Positions 48,724 through 59,094 of a stretch of 64,000 nucleotides of DNA are shown in pieces. Under the pieces are notes generated by a model that made no database searches, was not told the origin of the DNA, and saw only the letters and a list, made by a program, of their open reading frames with translations. Each line of letters begins with the position of its first letter. The first letter of the stretch is position 1. The translations under genes and the position numbers were made by a program. This DNA comes from Vitellaria paradoxa (taxonomy: Eukaryota > Streptophyta > Magnoliopsida > Ericales > Sapotaceae): the NCBI GenBank assembly GCA_019916065.1, contig CM034234.1, positions 1,126,963 to 1,190,962 of the forward strand. The letters are read 5' to 3'.

Positions 48724-51700
48724 ATGACCTCAGGAGGAAACACTACCCCACCACCATCTCCACGGGCAGGAGACACTTCCACTCCTGCCAAAACTAAAGG
48801 GAGTGCGTTGGTTATCCGGACTCCAGGTCTGGAGTCCGTCCGGAAAAGAAAAACGGAGGATCCTCAGGTACTGAAACGGAGAGAAGAGCTGATGGCTAAG
48901 GCCAGTGAAAAGCAGGCAGAACTGGAGGAGATTCTGCTGGAATTAAGTAAGGAAAAGGGAAAACCCCCTGCTAGCCATACTGCTGATTCTGGTCAATCCG
49001 ACTCAGAATCTGATGAAGGTTACGATGCTCTTTACGAGGACCCCATTGATGAGGATGACGGGGACACCCATGAACAGAAGGAGGTGCGCTCTCGCTCGCG
49101 ACGTGATGTCTCTCCTTTCAGGAAGGACTCGCGCCGTGCCAAACCGGTCGCAAAACGTGACGTGAGATCCGATGTTGACGCGCCCATCAAAGCGCATCAC
49201 CAAAGGAATCTCTCGAAAAAGATGCTGGAGGCGTATTCAGAGGAGGCGGATAGCTCGGACCAAGAAGAGCTAACCTTAAAGCGTAAGAAAGCGGGAAAGG
49301 CAAAGATGGAAGACTGGGGGCAAGCAGAGGAATGGAGTGCTCAGGGCCAAAGCACACGAATGATGGCAAGGAAAGCCTTGGGGCGAATCTCTGCCTCCCC
49401 ATTCGTCGATGAAATAATTGATGCGGAGCCTCCGGAGAAATTCCAAACTCCGAGGCTTAATCTCTACGATGGGAGAACTGACCCCCTGGCCCACTACCGT
49501 CACTACATGCAGGCCATGACATTATGGAACAGCAACGACCACCTCATGTGCAAAGTATTCCCTTCTAGTTTGGGGGATACAGCGCTTCAGTGGTTCCATA
49601 AACTGCCCCCTGGCAGTATTCAGTGTTGGCAGCAACTGGCGGAGGAGTTCGTTACCCAGTTTCTGGCTAACACAAAACAGCCTAAAACCGCTGACGCTCT
49701 CCTCACAATGAAAAGAAAGTCCGGGGAATCATTGAGAGATTATTCCCGCCGTTATCTGGAGCTCTACAATGAGGTGGGAGAATGCTCGGAGCAATTGGCG
49801 GTCACCTCGTTCAAATTGGGGCTGCGGAAGGAGGATAGGCTGTGGCTCTCCTTGACCAAAAAGCCTGCAGCCAACATGTCCGATCTTATGTGCCGAATCG
49901 AGAAATACGCCAAGGTGGAGGACGAGACACAGCCGGCCGAGCAGAAAGAAAGGAGATCCCAGGGCCAGACAAGAGAAAAAAGACGGGGAGACGGCCGCCG
50001 ATTCATTGACGAGGGGAAGTCAGTCTTCGAAGCGGTTAATACGGTGTTCAAAGAGCCAATCTTCAAGATCCTTCCCCAAATAAAAAATAAGCCATATTTC
50101 AGATGGCCCGGAAAGCTGCCGGATTTCCCTGGAAAGGAGAATTCCAAAAACTACTGCGCATATCATCAAGACAAGGGACATCGCACCGGAGCCTGCCGAT
50201 CGCTACGACATCATTTGGAGGAATTGGTGCGCATAGGCCACCTTAAAGAGTTCGTCGATGAAGGCAGAACCAGAGAAGCAGCCCCACAGGATAGAGAGCC
50301 AAGGAGGCAACGAGAAGAGACTGCCGAGGAGGAGGCAGCCGAAGAGGCACAACCCCCACCAAGGGCCAGGGCGCGCAGAGATGTCCCGAGACCTGCAGTC
50401 ATCCACGTGATTCATATGGAACGACGACCCCAGAGTGTCATCAATCATGCCCCTAATCCACCAAGCAAAGAAATTTTGGGTGTCGCGGGTCAGCCGAGCA
50501 AGCGCCCAAGGACAGCCGCCATGGAGGAAATCACTTTTCATGAAGACGAGCATCCTGGTGTTCAGCTGCCGCACAATGATGCCCTAGTGGTCACTCTGGG
50601 CATGTTTAATTCAGAAGTAAGGAGAATCCTGGTAGATGCAGGAAGCTCAACAGAGGTTATGTTCCTGAGCTTATTTAAGAAGCTCGGACTAACTGAAGAA
50701 GATCTGGAACCGGCAGAATGCCCACTCATAGGATTCAATTCTGCTCCTGTCTGGCCTCTGGGCAGAGTTGTCATTCCTGTCCGCGTGGGTCCGGTGGAGC
50801 AAGAGGTTGAGTTCACCGTTGTGGATTCCCCTTCTTCCTACAATGCTATAGTAGGGAGATCGTGGATTCACGCTCTGAAGGCGATCCCCTCAACCTACCA
50901 CCAAGTGCTGAAGTTCCCCTATTGCGGGGAAGTGATTTCTATTTTGGGGGATCAGAATACCTCCCAAAAGTGTTTCTCTGCAGCTTTAAAGTCCAAAACG
51001 ATCCCCGAACAAGTCCAACTGGCGGAACTACCCGAGGACACACCAAAGATCGATGATGTCGGTGGTGATCCGCAGATGAAAGTAACAGAGGGTTTGGAGA
51101 AATATCAAATTGGCCCGGTTGAGAATGATAAATTCTTCCTGATCGGCACCAACCTGAGCGCCGAGGAAAAACTAGAGCTGACGGAGATGCTTTTGAAGAA
51201 TATCGGAACATTCGCCTGGACTCCACACGAAATGCCAGGCATCTCCCCCGAAGTCATAGCTCATAAGTTGAATGTGAATCCGGAGGTAAAGCCCGTGGTA
51301 CAAAAAGCAAGGCGATCAGCTTTGCAGCACGCAGAAGCTGTCATTGAGGAGGTCGGCCGACTGTTAGAGGCGGAGGCCATTCGGGAGGTCTCATACCCGG
51401 AGTGGTTAGCTAATACGGTCGTGGTCAAGAAGAAGAATGGGAAGTGGAGAGTTTGCGTAGACTACACAGATCTGAACAAGGCCTACCCTAAGGATCCATT
51501 CCCTCTCCCAAAGATCGACCAACTCGTTGATTCAACTGCTGGATGTTCTAGGATGTCCTTCCTAGATGCCTATAGGGGATATCACCAAATCCCTATGTTC
51601 GGCCCTGATGAGGAAAAAACTTCTTTCATAACCCCGCGAGGCATATACTGTTATAGAGTTATGCCATTCGGGCTGAAGAACGCTGGAGCCACCTATCAAC

Positions 51701-54345
51701 GGCTGGTTACAAAGATATTCAAAAAAGACCTCGGGCAGACGATGGAGGTCTACATTGATGATATGGTGGTAAAAAGCAAGGAGCCGAACACACACCTCCA
51801 ACATCTCCAACATGTTTTCTCTACCCTTGATCGGTATGGGTTAAAATTAAATGCTGCCAAGTGTGCGTTCGGAGTTGGCTCGGGTAAATTTTTGGGCCAC
51901 TTGGTGAGCAGAAGGGGAATTGAGGCTGATCCCGAGCAAATACGTGCCATCCAATCTGTTTCGCCCCCGCGCACAAAAAAGGAGGTACAGAAGCTCACAG
52001 GGATGGTGGCGGCACTCAACCGGTTTATTAGTAGATCATCCGACAAGTGCCGGCCATTCTTTAGGCTGCTCAAAGGGGCCAATAAGATGCAATGGGATGC
52101 TGAGGCGGATGCGGCACTGGAAAAACTTAAAGAATACCTAACAACTGTCCCAATATTGTCAACACCGCAGCCGGGGGACATTTTGCAGCTATATCTGGCA
52201 GTCTCAGAGCATGCAGTCAGTGCCGTCTTGCTGAGAGAACAACAAGGGAAACAGCATCCTATTTACTATGTGAGCAAAACGATGCAAGGAGCAGAGACCA
52301 GATATCTGCCCCTAGAAAAGTTGATCCTGGCACTAATAACGGCATCCAGGAAGCTAGCACATTATTTCCATGCACACACCATTCAAGTTGTCACCGATCA
52401 GCCAATTGGCCATGTTTTAAAGAGGGCTGATGTATCGGGCCGACTAGCAAAGTGGGCAGTTTCCCTTGGTGCATTTGACATAAAGTTCGTCCCAAGAACC
52501 GCGATAAAGGCTCAGGTCCTGGCCGATTTTGTAGCGGAATTTTCGACACCAGCCTATGGTCAGACAAAAGAACTGTGGCATGTTGAAATAAAGACTGCCC
52601 CGGCCGAACATAATGATGCCGAACAAACTTCGCAAATCGAAGTTGATGGGTCTTCGACTAGAAAAGGAGGCGGCGTAGGCATAGTTCTGACTACACCAGA
52701 GGGCATCTCAATAGAGTATGCAATAAAACTCGAGTTTGAAGTCACTAATAATGAGGCGGAGTATGAAGCTCTCCTGGCTGGACTCGACATTGCTCGGCGG
52801 CTGATGGCAGATGATATCGTAGTAAGGACTGACTCTCAGTTGGTTGCTAACCAGCTAAAGGGTGAGTATGTGGCTAGAAGCGAAAAGATGGCAGAGTATC
52901 TAGAAGCAGCACAGAAGAGAATCGCAGGCTTCAATAAAGCTAGCGTGGAGCTCATTGGCAGGGATCATAACGCTCATGCTGATGCACTTGCAACGCTAGC
53001 TGCCTCTTCTCGAATAAGGCTAACTGACCAGGTCTTTATGGAAGTCATAAAAAGGCCGAGCATAACGAAAGACGTAGAGGTAATGTGTGCTGACCCAGCC
53101 CCATCTTGGATGGATCCAATCATCGCTTACTTGAAGGACGGAACACTTCCCGAAGACAAAACAGAAGCAAAGAAGCTAAGAATAAAAGCCACCAGGTTTT
53201 GGCTCTCTCCCGACCAGAAGTTATACAAAAAGTCATTCACAGGCCCCTATCTCCTTTGTGTTCATCCCGATAAAGTGCAAGACTTTCTTTATGAGCTTCA
53301 TGAAGGTGTTTGTGGAGCACATACTGGGGGCAGATCACTGGCGCACCGAGCAATTACTCAAGGGTATTGGTGGCCGAAGATGGGATATGACGCTCAGGCC
53401 TATGTTCGGAAATGCAAGAAATGTCAGAAGTTCGCTCCCATTCCTCATCAACCGGCCCAGGAACTCAGCCCGCTTACCAGCCCTTGGCCGTTCGCTCAAT
53501 GGGGACTTGATATTGTGGGGCCTCTGCCTTCCGCTTCGGGAAATAGAAAGTTCTTAGTGGTCGGCACCGACTACTTTACTAAGTGGGTGGAAGCAGAACC
53601 CCTAGCTCACATCAAAGATACCGATACCATCCGATTTATTTGGAAGAACATCATTATCAGGTATGGCATCCCTAGGACACTTATTTCCGACAATGGGACG
53701 CAATTTGACAGTGCCCCGTTTAGGGAATATTGTTCTAGATATGGAATCAAGAATGTTTACTCTACACCTGCTTACCCCCAAAGCAATGGTCAAGCTGAAG
53801 CTACAAACAAAGTCATTCTCAATGGGATTAAGAAAAGACTGGAAGCGGCAAAAGGAAGATGGGTGGATGAATTGCCATCAGTACTGTGGACCTACCGAAC
53901 AACCCCTAGAAGATCAACCGGAGAATCTCCCTTCTCTCTGGCTTACGGTGTCGAAGCCGTCATACCCTTAGAAGTTGGCCTCCCGAGCATCAGAACTCTA
54001 TCATTTGACAGAGGGGAGAATGATCAAGCTATGGGAATAAGCCTGGATCTAATTGATGAAAGAAGGGAACTGGCAGCACTAAGGTTAGCCAACTACCAGC
54101 AAGAGACAAGGAAGAAATTCAATAAAGGGGTCAGACGTAGAGAATTCCGTACTGGCGATTGGGTGCTGAGAAAATTGATGGGAAGCAGGAAAGATCAAAC
54201 TGAAGGAAAGCTAGGAGCTAATTGGGAAGGACCATTCACCGTCTCTAAGGTGCTCGGCAATGGTGCCTACAAGTTAATTGACTTGGAGGGAAAGCCAATC
54301 AAAAGACCGTGGAATATAGCCCATCTAAAGTTGTACTATCATTAA
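48724..54345 (+). CDS. Tat-type gag-pol polyprotein, intact
   Basis: A single 1,873-aa ORF. An acidic, charged N-terminus precedes the retrotransposon gag domain (about 245-355; YDGRTDPLAHYRHYMQ) and a C/H-rich knuckle (CAYHQDKGHRTGAC, C478). The aspartic protease reads LVDAGSS (D638), with Ala where most have Ser or Thr. Reverse transcriptase (about 900-1065) has YIDDM (D1012/D1013). A gypsy RNase H follows, then a second archaeal-type RNase H (IEVDGSS, D1308; NNEAEYEAL; TDSQL). Integrase has the HHCC finger and a D,D35E triad (D1596, D1656, E1692), with GQAEATN around the last. It ends RPWNIAHLKLYYH. No frameshift or stop is present, and none separates gag from pol. It provides particle assembly, cDNA synthesis and integration. 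Confidence 0.97.
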   Translation: MTSGGNTTPPPSPRAGDTSTPAKTKGSALVIRTPGLESVRKRKTEDPQVLKRREELMAKASEKQAELEEILLELSKEKGKPPASHTADSGQSDSESDEGYDALYEDPIDEDDGDTHEQKEVRSRSRRDVSPFRKDSRRAKPVAKRDVRSDVDAPIKAHHQRNLSKKMLEAYSEEADSSDQEELTLKRKKAGKAKMEDWGQAEEWSAQGQSTRMMARKALGRISASPFVDEIIDAEPPEKFQTPRLNLYDGRTDPLAHYRHYMQAMTLWNSNDHLMCKVFPSSLGDTALQWFHKLPPGSIQCWQQLAEEFVTQFLANTKQPKTADALLTMKRKSGESLRDYSRRYLELYNEVGECSEQLAVTSFKLGLRKEDRLWLSLTKKPAANMSDLMCRIEKYAKVEDETQPAEQKERRSQGQTREKRRGDGRRFIDEGKSVFEAVNTVFKEPIFKILPQIKNKPYFRWPGKLPDFPGKENSKNYCAYHQDKGHRTGACRSLRHHLEELVRIGHLKEFVDEGRTREAAPQDREPRRQREETAEEEAAEEAQPPPRARARRDVPRPAVIHVIHMERRPQSVINHAPNPPSKEILGVAGQPSKRPRTAAMEEITFHEDEHPGVQLPHNDALVVTLGMFNSEVRRILVDAGSSTEVMFLSLFKKLGLTEEDLEPAECPLIGFNSAPVWPLGRVVIPVRVGPVEQEVEFTVVDSPSSYNAIVGRSWIHALKAIPSTYHQVLKFPYCGEVISILGDQNTSQKCFSAALKSKTIPEQVQLAELPEDTPKIDDVGGDPQMKVTEGLEKYQIGPVENDKFFLIGTNLSAEEKLELTEMLLKNIGTFAWTPHEMPGISPEVIAHKLNVNPEVKPVVQKARRSALQHAEAVIEEVGRLLEAEAIREVSYPEWLANTVVVKKKNGKWRVCVDYTDLNKAYPKDPFPLPKIDQLVDSTAGCSRMSFLDAYRGYHQIPMFGPDEEKTSFITPRGIYCYRVMPFGLKNAGATYQRLVTKIFKKDLGQTMEVYIDDMVVKSKEPNTHLQHLQHVFSTLDRYGLKLNAAKCAFGVGSGKFLGHLVSRRGIEADPEQIRAIQSVSPPRTKKEVQKLTGMVAALNRFISRSSDKCRPFFRLLKGANKMQWDAEADAALEKLKEYLTTVPILSTPQPGDILQLYLAVSEHAVSAVLLREQQGKQHPIYYVSKTMQGAETRYLPLEKLILALITASRKLAHYFHAHTIQVVTDQPIGHVLKRADVSGRLAKWAVSLGAFDIKFVPRTAIKAQVLADFVAEFSTPAYGQTKELWHVEIKTAPAEHNDAEQTSQIEVDGSSTRKGGGVGIVLTTPEGISIEYAIKLEFEVTNNEAEYEALLAGLDIARRLMADDIVVRTDSQLVANQLKGEYVARSEKMAEYLEAAQKRIAGFNKASVELIGRDHNAHADALATLAASSRIRLTDQVFMEVIKRPSITKDVEVMCADPAPSWMDPIIAYLKDGTLPEDKTEAKKLRIKATRFWLSPDQKLYKKSFTGPYLLCVHPDKVQDFLYELHEGVCGAHTGGRSLAHRAITQGYWWPKMGYDAQAYVRKCKKCQKFAPIPHQPAQELSPLTSPWPFAQWGLDIVGPLPSASGNRKFLVVGTDYFTKWVEAEPLAHIKDTDTIRFIWKNIIIRYGIPRTLISDNGTQFDSAPFREYCSRYGIKNVYSTPAYPQSNGQAEATNKVILNGIKKRLEAAKGRWVDELPSVLWTYRTTPRRSTGESPFSLAYGVEAVIPLEVGLPSIRTLSFDRGENDQAMGISLDLIDERRELAALRLANYQQETRKKFNKGVRRREFRTGDWVLRKLMGSRKDQTEGKLGANWEGPFTVSKVLGNGAYKLIDLEGKPIKRPWNIAHLKLYYH

Positions 54346-54489
54346 TTTTTTCTTCACATTTGTTGACTAAAGACTTTGCATGTATATTGAAAAGCAATTC
54401 TCTTTATAAAGCAAAAGCAAACTCAAAAGCTTGAGGATCACTTTCTGCTCAACAAAAAGATGCCATATCACTTTGGATGGTGGCCTCGA
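54346..54489 (+). other. Start of the 3' non-coding region of the Tat element
   Basis: Sequence between the pol stop and the tandem-repeat array, with no ORF. Confidence 0.5.
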
Positions 54490-55260
54490 AAAAGCCAGGC
54501 TCGGCTTCCCGAGCATTGATACGGAAAGAATGCCCCATCTCCATCGATGTTGACACATTCCTGGTTTGTTTATTGACCAGGAAATGCTCTTTAGACTGAG
54601 ATTCAATTCCTCGGTCTTCTGAAAAGAATTATCAAAAGAAACCACGCTCGGCTTGCCCAGCGTTGGTACAATCTTGGTTTGTTTATTGACCAGGAAATGC
54701 TCTTTAGACCGAGATTCAATTCCTCGGTCTTCTGAAAAGAATTATCAACAGAAACCACGCTCGGCTTGCCCAGCGTTGGTACAATCTTGGTTTGTTTATT
54801 GACCAGGAAATGCTCTTTAGACCGAGATTCAATTCCTCGGTCTTCTGAAAAGAATTATCAACAGAAACCACGCTCGGCTTGCCCAGCGTTGGTACAATCT
54901 TGGTTTGTTTATTGACCAGGAAATGCTCTTTAGACCGAGATTCAATTCCTCGGTCTTCTGAAAAGAATTATCAAAAGAAACCACGCTCGGCTTGCCCAGC
55001 GTTGGTACAATCTTGGTTTATTTACTGACCAGGAAATGCTCTCTAGACTGAGATTCAATTCCTCAGTCTCCTGAAAAGAATTATCAAAAGAAATCCTATC
55101 AAAAGAAATCCATGCTCGGTTTGCCGACCATTGGAGCAGAGAGAACCCACATCATTTCTGATGGTGGCCCAATCTTGATTTATTCATCGACTAGAAACGA
55201 TTTTTTCAAAAAAAATCAAGATTCGATTCCTTGGCTTGTTAATTGGAAGCAAAAGAAGCA
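54490..55260 (+). repeat. 113-bp tandem repeat array in the Tat 3' region
   Basis: The marker GTTTGTTTATTGACCAGGAA (or a close variant) starts at 54564, 54677, 54790, 54903 and 55016, exactly 113 bp apart. Each unit also contains ACGCTCGGCTTGCCCAGC and CCTCGGTCTTCTGAAAAGAA. Middle copies are almost identical, while the flanking partial copies (54490-54560, 55100-55260) are diverged. Such arrays are known in Tat-group 3' regions and can seed genomic satellites. Confidence 0.95.
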
Positions 55261-55972
55261 TGTTCTAAAGAGCTCAACGCCAGTATCAACATAACGGTAC
55301 ACATTTCGAGATGCTCGGCATGAGATTAAAAGCGAAGATTTGTCAGAAGATAGTTACCCCCGTTATTATGAGAAAGAGGACAGCCGAACTTATCGAGGTA
55401 TGTGAGAATTATTAAAGTTATGCCTCTTTAACAAAAGCTTGAAGTTATTTTATGAAAAGCAAATTACTACATGAGCTTGTTACCTTTGAAGTGTTTACTA
55501 TTTAAAGTATTTTTGCTAGAAAGTGTGGTTGCTCGGCAAAGTGGTACAAATACAGACACCATACATATTCAATATAAAGCATAAAATATACAAATGGAAA
55601 GACAGATTGTTAAAAGGAAACAATTCAAAAGCTTTCATTACATGCCTTAGAGTATGATTACAATACATTTTACATAACTGTTAATCGAAGAAGATATCCT
55701 AAATCTAAGATGAGACATTAACATTTGTTGTAAGGGTTTGTAGCTATTTCGTGGGAGAAAACGTCTAGGTACTCCTGGGCTGCGCTCCTTATAATTCTGT
55801 CAGCAAACCAGTTAAGGCATTCTTCAATCAATTCATCGGCAGTTCTAAAGAGACAAAGACAGAGAAAAATAAAACAAAATTAGACAGAAGTCAAACTGCT
55901 TTCATTCACTTGGAGTTAAAAGTTTTATATTACATCCAAAAGAAAATAAAATAAAAATTTATACAAGAAGGC
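55261..55972 (+). other. Tat 3' region between the repeat array and the antisense gene
   Basis: No ORF of note. It would form the 3' untranslated part of the antisense gene; AATAAA-like signals on the minus strand are possible but not assigned. Confidence 0.5.
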
Positions 55973-58566
55973 TCACTTCTCTCCTCCCTTAGTGGGATCT
56001 CTCTCCACTATTAGATCAATCTGTTCAGGCGCCTGGGAGATGTCCTTCTGGGCACTGTCCACCTCAACCTCTCCCTCCTCAATTGTTTCTTCGGCAGTAT
56101 GAATTGAGGGAGTTTGAGGTGGACGCTCAAAGCTGAATTGGGGAATTGGGCGTTCTGGATCAGGATAAGGGACCTCCTTGTATATGGGGTTGGTGGGATC
56201 AACGTTGTTCTTCTTCATTGCAGCCTCCCAACCCTCAAGAAAGAAGTCGTTGTGAGCATCCCTCATCTGATCCACGCAATCGTTAATCTGGGCTTCCACC
56301 TCAGCTTTGGCTTTGTCCTCGGCTTCTTGGAGGGCAGCTTCTTTCTCTGCCAGGGCTCGAGTCTTCAGTGCAAGTTCTGCCCGAAGTTTAACAAGCTCCT
56401 GCTTTGATCTTTCTTGCTCGGCCCTGGAAGCCTCCAACTCCTTAATGAGTAACTCCTGCCCAGTCTTTATGGAGGACAACTCAATCTCGGCCGTGGAAAG
56501 TTTGCCCTTGACCACTAAAAGCTCCTCGTCTTTATGATTTAGGATCTTATCCATTGACTGCACACGAGCTATGCTTCCAGCAACTTGGCCAAGGGCAGTG
56601 TTGAGTTGATGCTCAATCTCTTTATTTTCGTCCTGAAGCTGACTCTTCTCTTTTGCCAGAGCGTCATTGCTGGATTGGAGATTCTTATTCTCCTTCTCCA
56701 AGGACCTCACGCTTGATTTCAACTCCCTTATTTCTGTTTTATCCAGCTCGGCTCTGGTCTCGAATGTTCGGCTCCTGGCAATCAACTCCATTGTGTGGAG
56801 GGAAGTCTGCAGAAAGAACAGAAAGTTAGGAAAAATTATAATAACGGAAGTATTCACATAAAAGAATATTATAGTACTTACAGAGATGATGTTCTTCATC
56901 AGAGTTTTGTGGATATCCTCCGTCCTATTCTTCCTCGTGTTATGAACGTCCCGAGGAGGGAGGATACCCTTGAGGTACTCCTCGGCATGATTGAAGGCTG
57001 TATCTTGGATAGTGAAGGGGCGGCCTTGAGGGTGTTCGAGACTGGGAATAAGAATTTCTGGAATGAATGGAGGAGAGTCTCGAACTGGATTGGCCGGGTA
57101 TTCGATGGCTAGAGGCACGGGCCCAACTGGTTGAGCAGGTAACGGCTCGGAGGTTTTCGGTGGTGCGTCTTTGGTGGGTGGCACGACCTTGGAAGGTGCT
57201 GGCCCCCTCGCTGCGTCCTCCTTCGATAGCTTCGCCTGCTCGGCCGTTGGAGCCGCGTCCGCAGATTGTGTCCTGGCCCTCTTCTGCTCAGGAGGGCCAG
57301 ATGGCCTCTTTTGAGCTGCCTCCTGCTCCTTCCCCTTCTCCATTTTTACCTTCATTATTTGCTCGGCAGTAGAAGGAGCAGGGGCACTCCCCTCACCAGT
57401 CTTCCTCTTCCCAACGGCCTTTTGCTCGTCCGCCTTCTTCTTCTGGGCCTCTCCGGCCCTTTGCCCTTTTGCCTTAGCCATGGCGAGCTTCTTGTAATCG
57501 ATCTTTGGGGCCATCACTTCTTCTTCTTCCCCTTCTGAATCTGAAAAGTAGTCGAAGGCAGGGGGTATCTCAACTTCTTCTTCTTCCTCTTCCTCCTCGT
57601 CCAAAAGAACAAATTGTCGCCTCCTCGGCTGCTCGGAAGGCTCAGGAACTGCACCTCGAGGGGTTTGAACTTGCTCGGCAACAAGTGGGATGGCGAATGG
57701 AGGGGGGCGAGTCCACCCTGGATGCCTTAAGGCGTAATAGTTCTCTTTCTCTTCAGCAGAAGCTCGAAACCACCACTGAAGACGCCTAATAGCCTCCGAA
57801 GTTGCGAAACCTTGAGGAGGGGCAATGAATGTCTGATGAGAAGGGGTGAAGTTGAACAAAATCAGAACTGCTCTGGCAAAGGGATAGAGATCTGGACCCC
57901 CGAGGAATTTGAACACCTCCTTCAAGTGGTCCTTGTCAGCACGAATGCCAGTAGCCCAGAACTTCTTTAACTGAACACCTGCACAGATATTAAATCAAAA
58001 AGTTAGTATGCTTAGAAGTGAGGGTAAAGAAGAATAAGAACTGGTAGGATTTGAAATCAACCAACCTGGGCCCAAAGAAACCCGAGGGACGATTGGAAAA
58101 CGATCTTCGTCTGGATCGTGTGTCCAGTGACCTGTGACGACGCACAGGTCACTTTCTGACTTAATCGTATCAGGCAGCATGTGGACCAAGGCTTTTTCTG
58201 GTCGGGATTTCAGGTACCACCTGTTCTCATCCTTCCTCACCTTCTGGATTGAGTAACAGTAAAGAAGATCGTACTCGGATATGTGGAATCCGTATCGCCT
58301 GTTTATTTCTATCACCCATTAACGATTCTATAAAAGTTATGGGTGAGATTCCTAGGGCCAAGGTCCAGAATGCTCATCATAGAGCGAAGAAAGGGGTGCA
58401 GGGGGAACCTAAGACCACCTTCGGTGATTGCCACTATGGGGAATTCCCCTGTTTCACGCTCGCCTTGTTCGGCGAGCCTGATACCTACGTTCTGAGGAAT
58501 CTGGTATTTCTCCTTGAAAATCCTAACCTTTTCCTCAGAACTTAGCTCGTTCGCGAGTCTACCCAT
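55973..58566 (-). pseudogene. Antisense gene of the Tat element: Transposase_28-like domain plus coiled coil, one frameshift
   Basis: Read on the minus strand from ATG 58566 (MGRLANELSSEEKV). The N-terminal part (GGLRFPLHPFLRSMMSILDL ... NRRYGFHISEYDLLYCYSI) resembles the 'putative gypsy type transposon' family PF04195. Inferred exons are 58566-58066, 57978-56882 and 56806-55973, with GT-AG introns of 87 and 75 nt. The second intron is in frame without a stop, so an ORF reads through it. A one-base deletion at about 58312-58316 (after NFYRIVNG) breaks the frame; exon lengths otherwise sum to 811 codons less one base. Downstream are an acidic tract, a Lys/Ala/Pro-rich linker and a long coiled coil (about 56780-56250). 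Antisense genes of unknown role are reported in Tat relatives such as Retand and Grande. Confidence 0.75.
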
Positions 58567-59080
58567 AACGGAAAATTTGAAGAAAAAAGAGGATTAACTC
58601 ACCGGAAATGAAGGACGACGGGAAGGGTGAAAGCTTGCGAAGACAAAAGCTCAGAGGAAAAGAAGCAAGGGAAATCTGTAGACTCAAATCGCAGACTGTA
58701 GACTCAAATCGCAGAAAAGAGGTAAGAGAAGATTAATCAGGTATATATGTATATGTGTATGTATCTCTGAAGTAAACCGAAGCGTTTCCAACGAAAAGGC
58801 AATGGGCGGTAAAAGTGGCATTTATTACCGCCCCGATTTTCAAATTTCTGACCATTCACGTTTTAACACCTCATATCTGGGAAACCGCGTAAGCGGCGCA
58901 GCAGATGAAAAGCTGAAAGGGCACTGCGCGTGTCGTCACGAGGAGAGAGAAAAGTCCAATCAGATTTGATACGCGTCAGGGACATACTAAACGACAAAAC
59001 TGCGTAGGAGGGTTGAAGGATCAAGGAGGTAAGGTTATTCTGCTCTGCTACTCTGCTCGGAAAATATCTTTTCTCGACCA
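58567..59080 (-). promoter_or_regulatory. Region upstream of the antisense gene
   Basis: Non-coding. It contains a short direct repeat (GTAGACTCAAATCGCAGA, near 58678 and 58698) and a CATATATACC TATA-like element near 58742 on the minus strand. It probably holds the antisense gene's promoter, but this is inferred from position. Confidence 0.35.
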
Positions 59081-59094
59081 GAGTGGGGGCAAAA
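59081..59094 (+). promoter_or_regulatory. Polypurine tract
   Basis: GAGTGGGGGCAAAA abuts the 3' LTR and would prime plus-strand synthesis. The preceding CTCGACCA is shared with a second element at 63.0 kb. Confidence 0.85.

Noticed and set aside
53602..53971. Antisense and out-of-frame ORFs within gag-pol
   Set aside because: They are shadows of the intact polyprotein frame.
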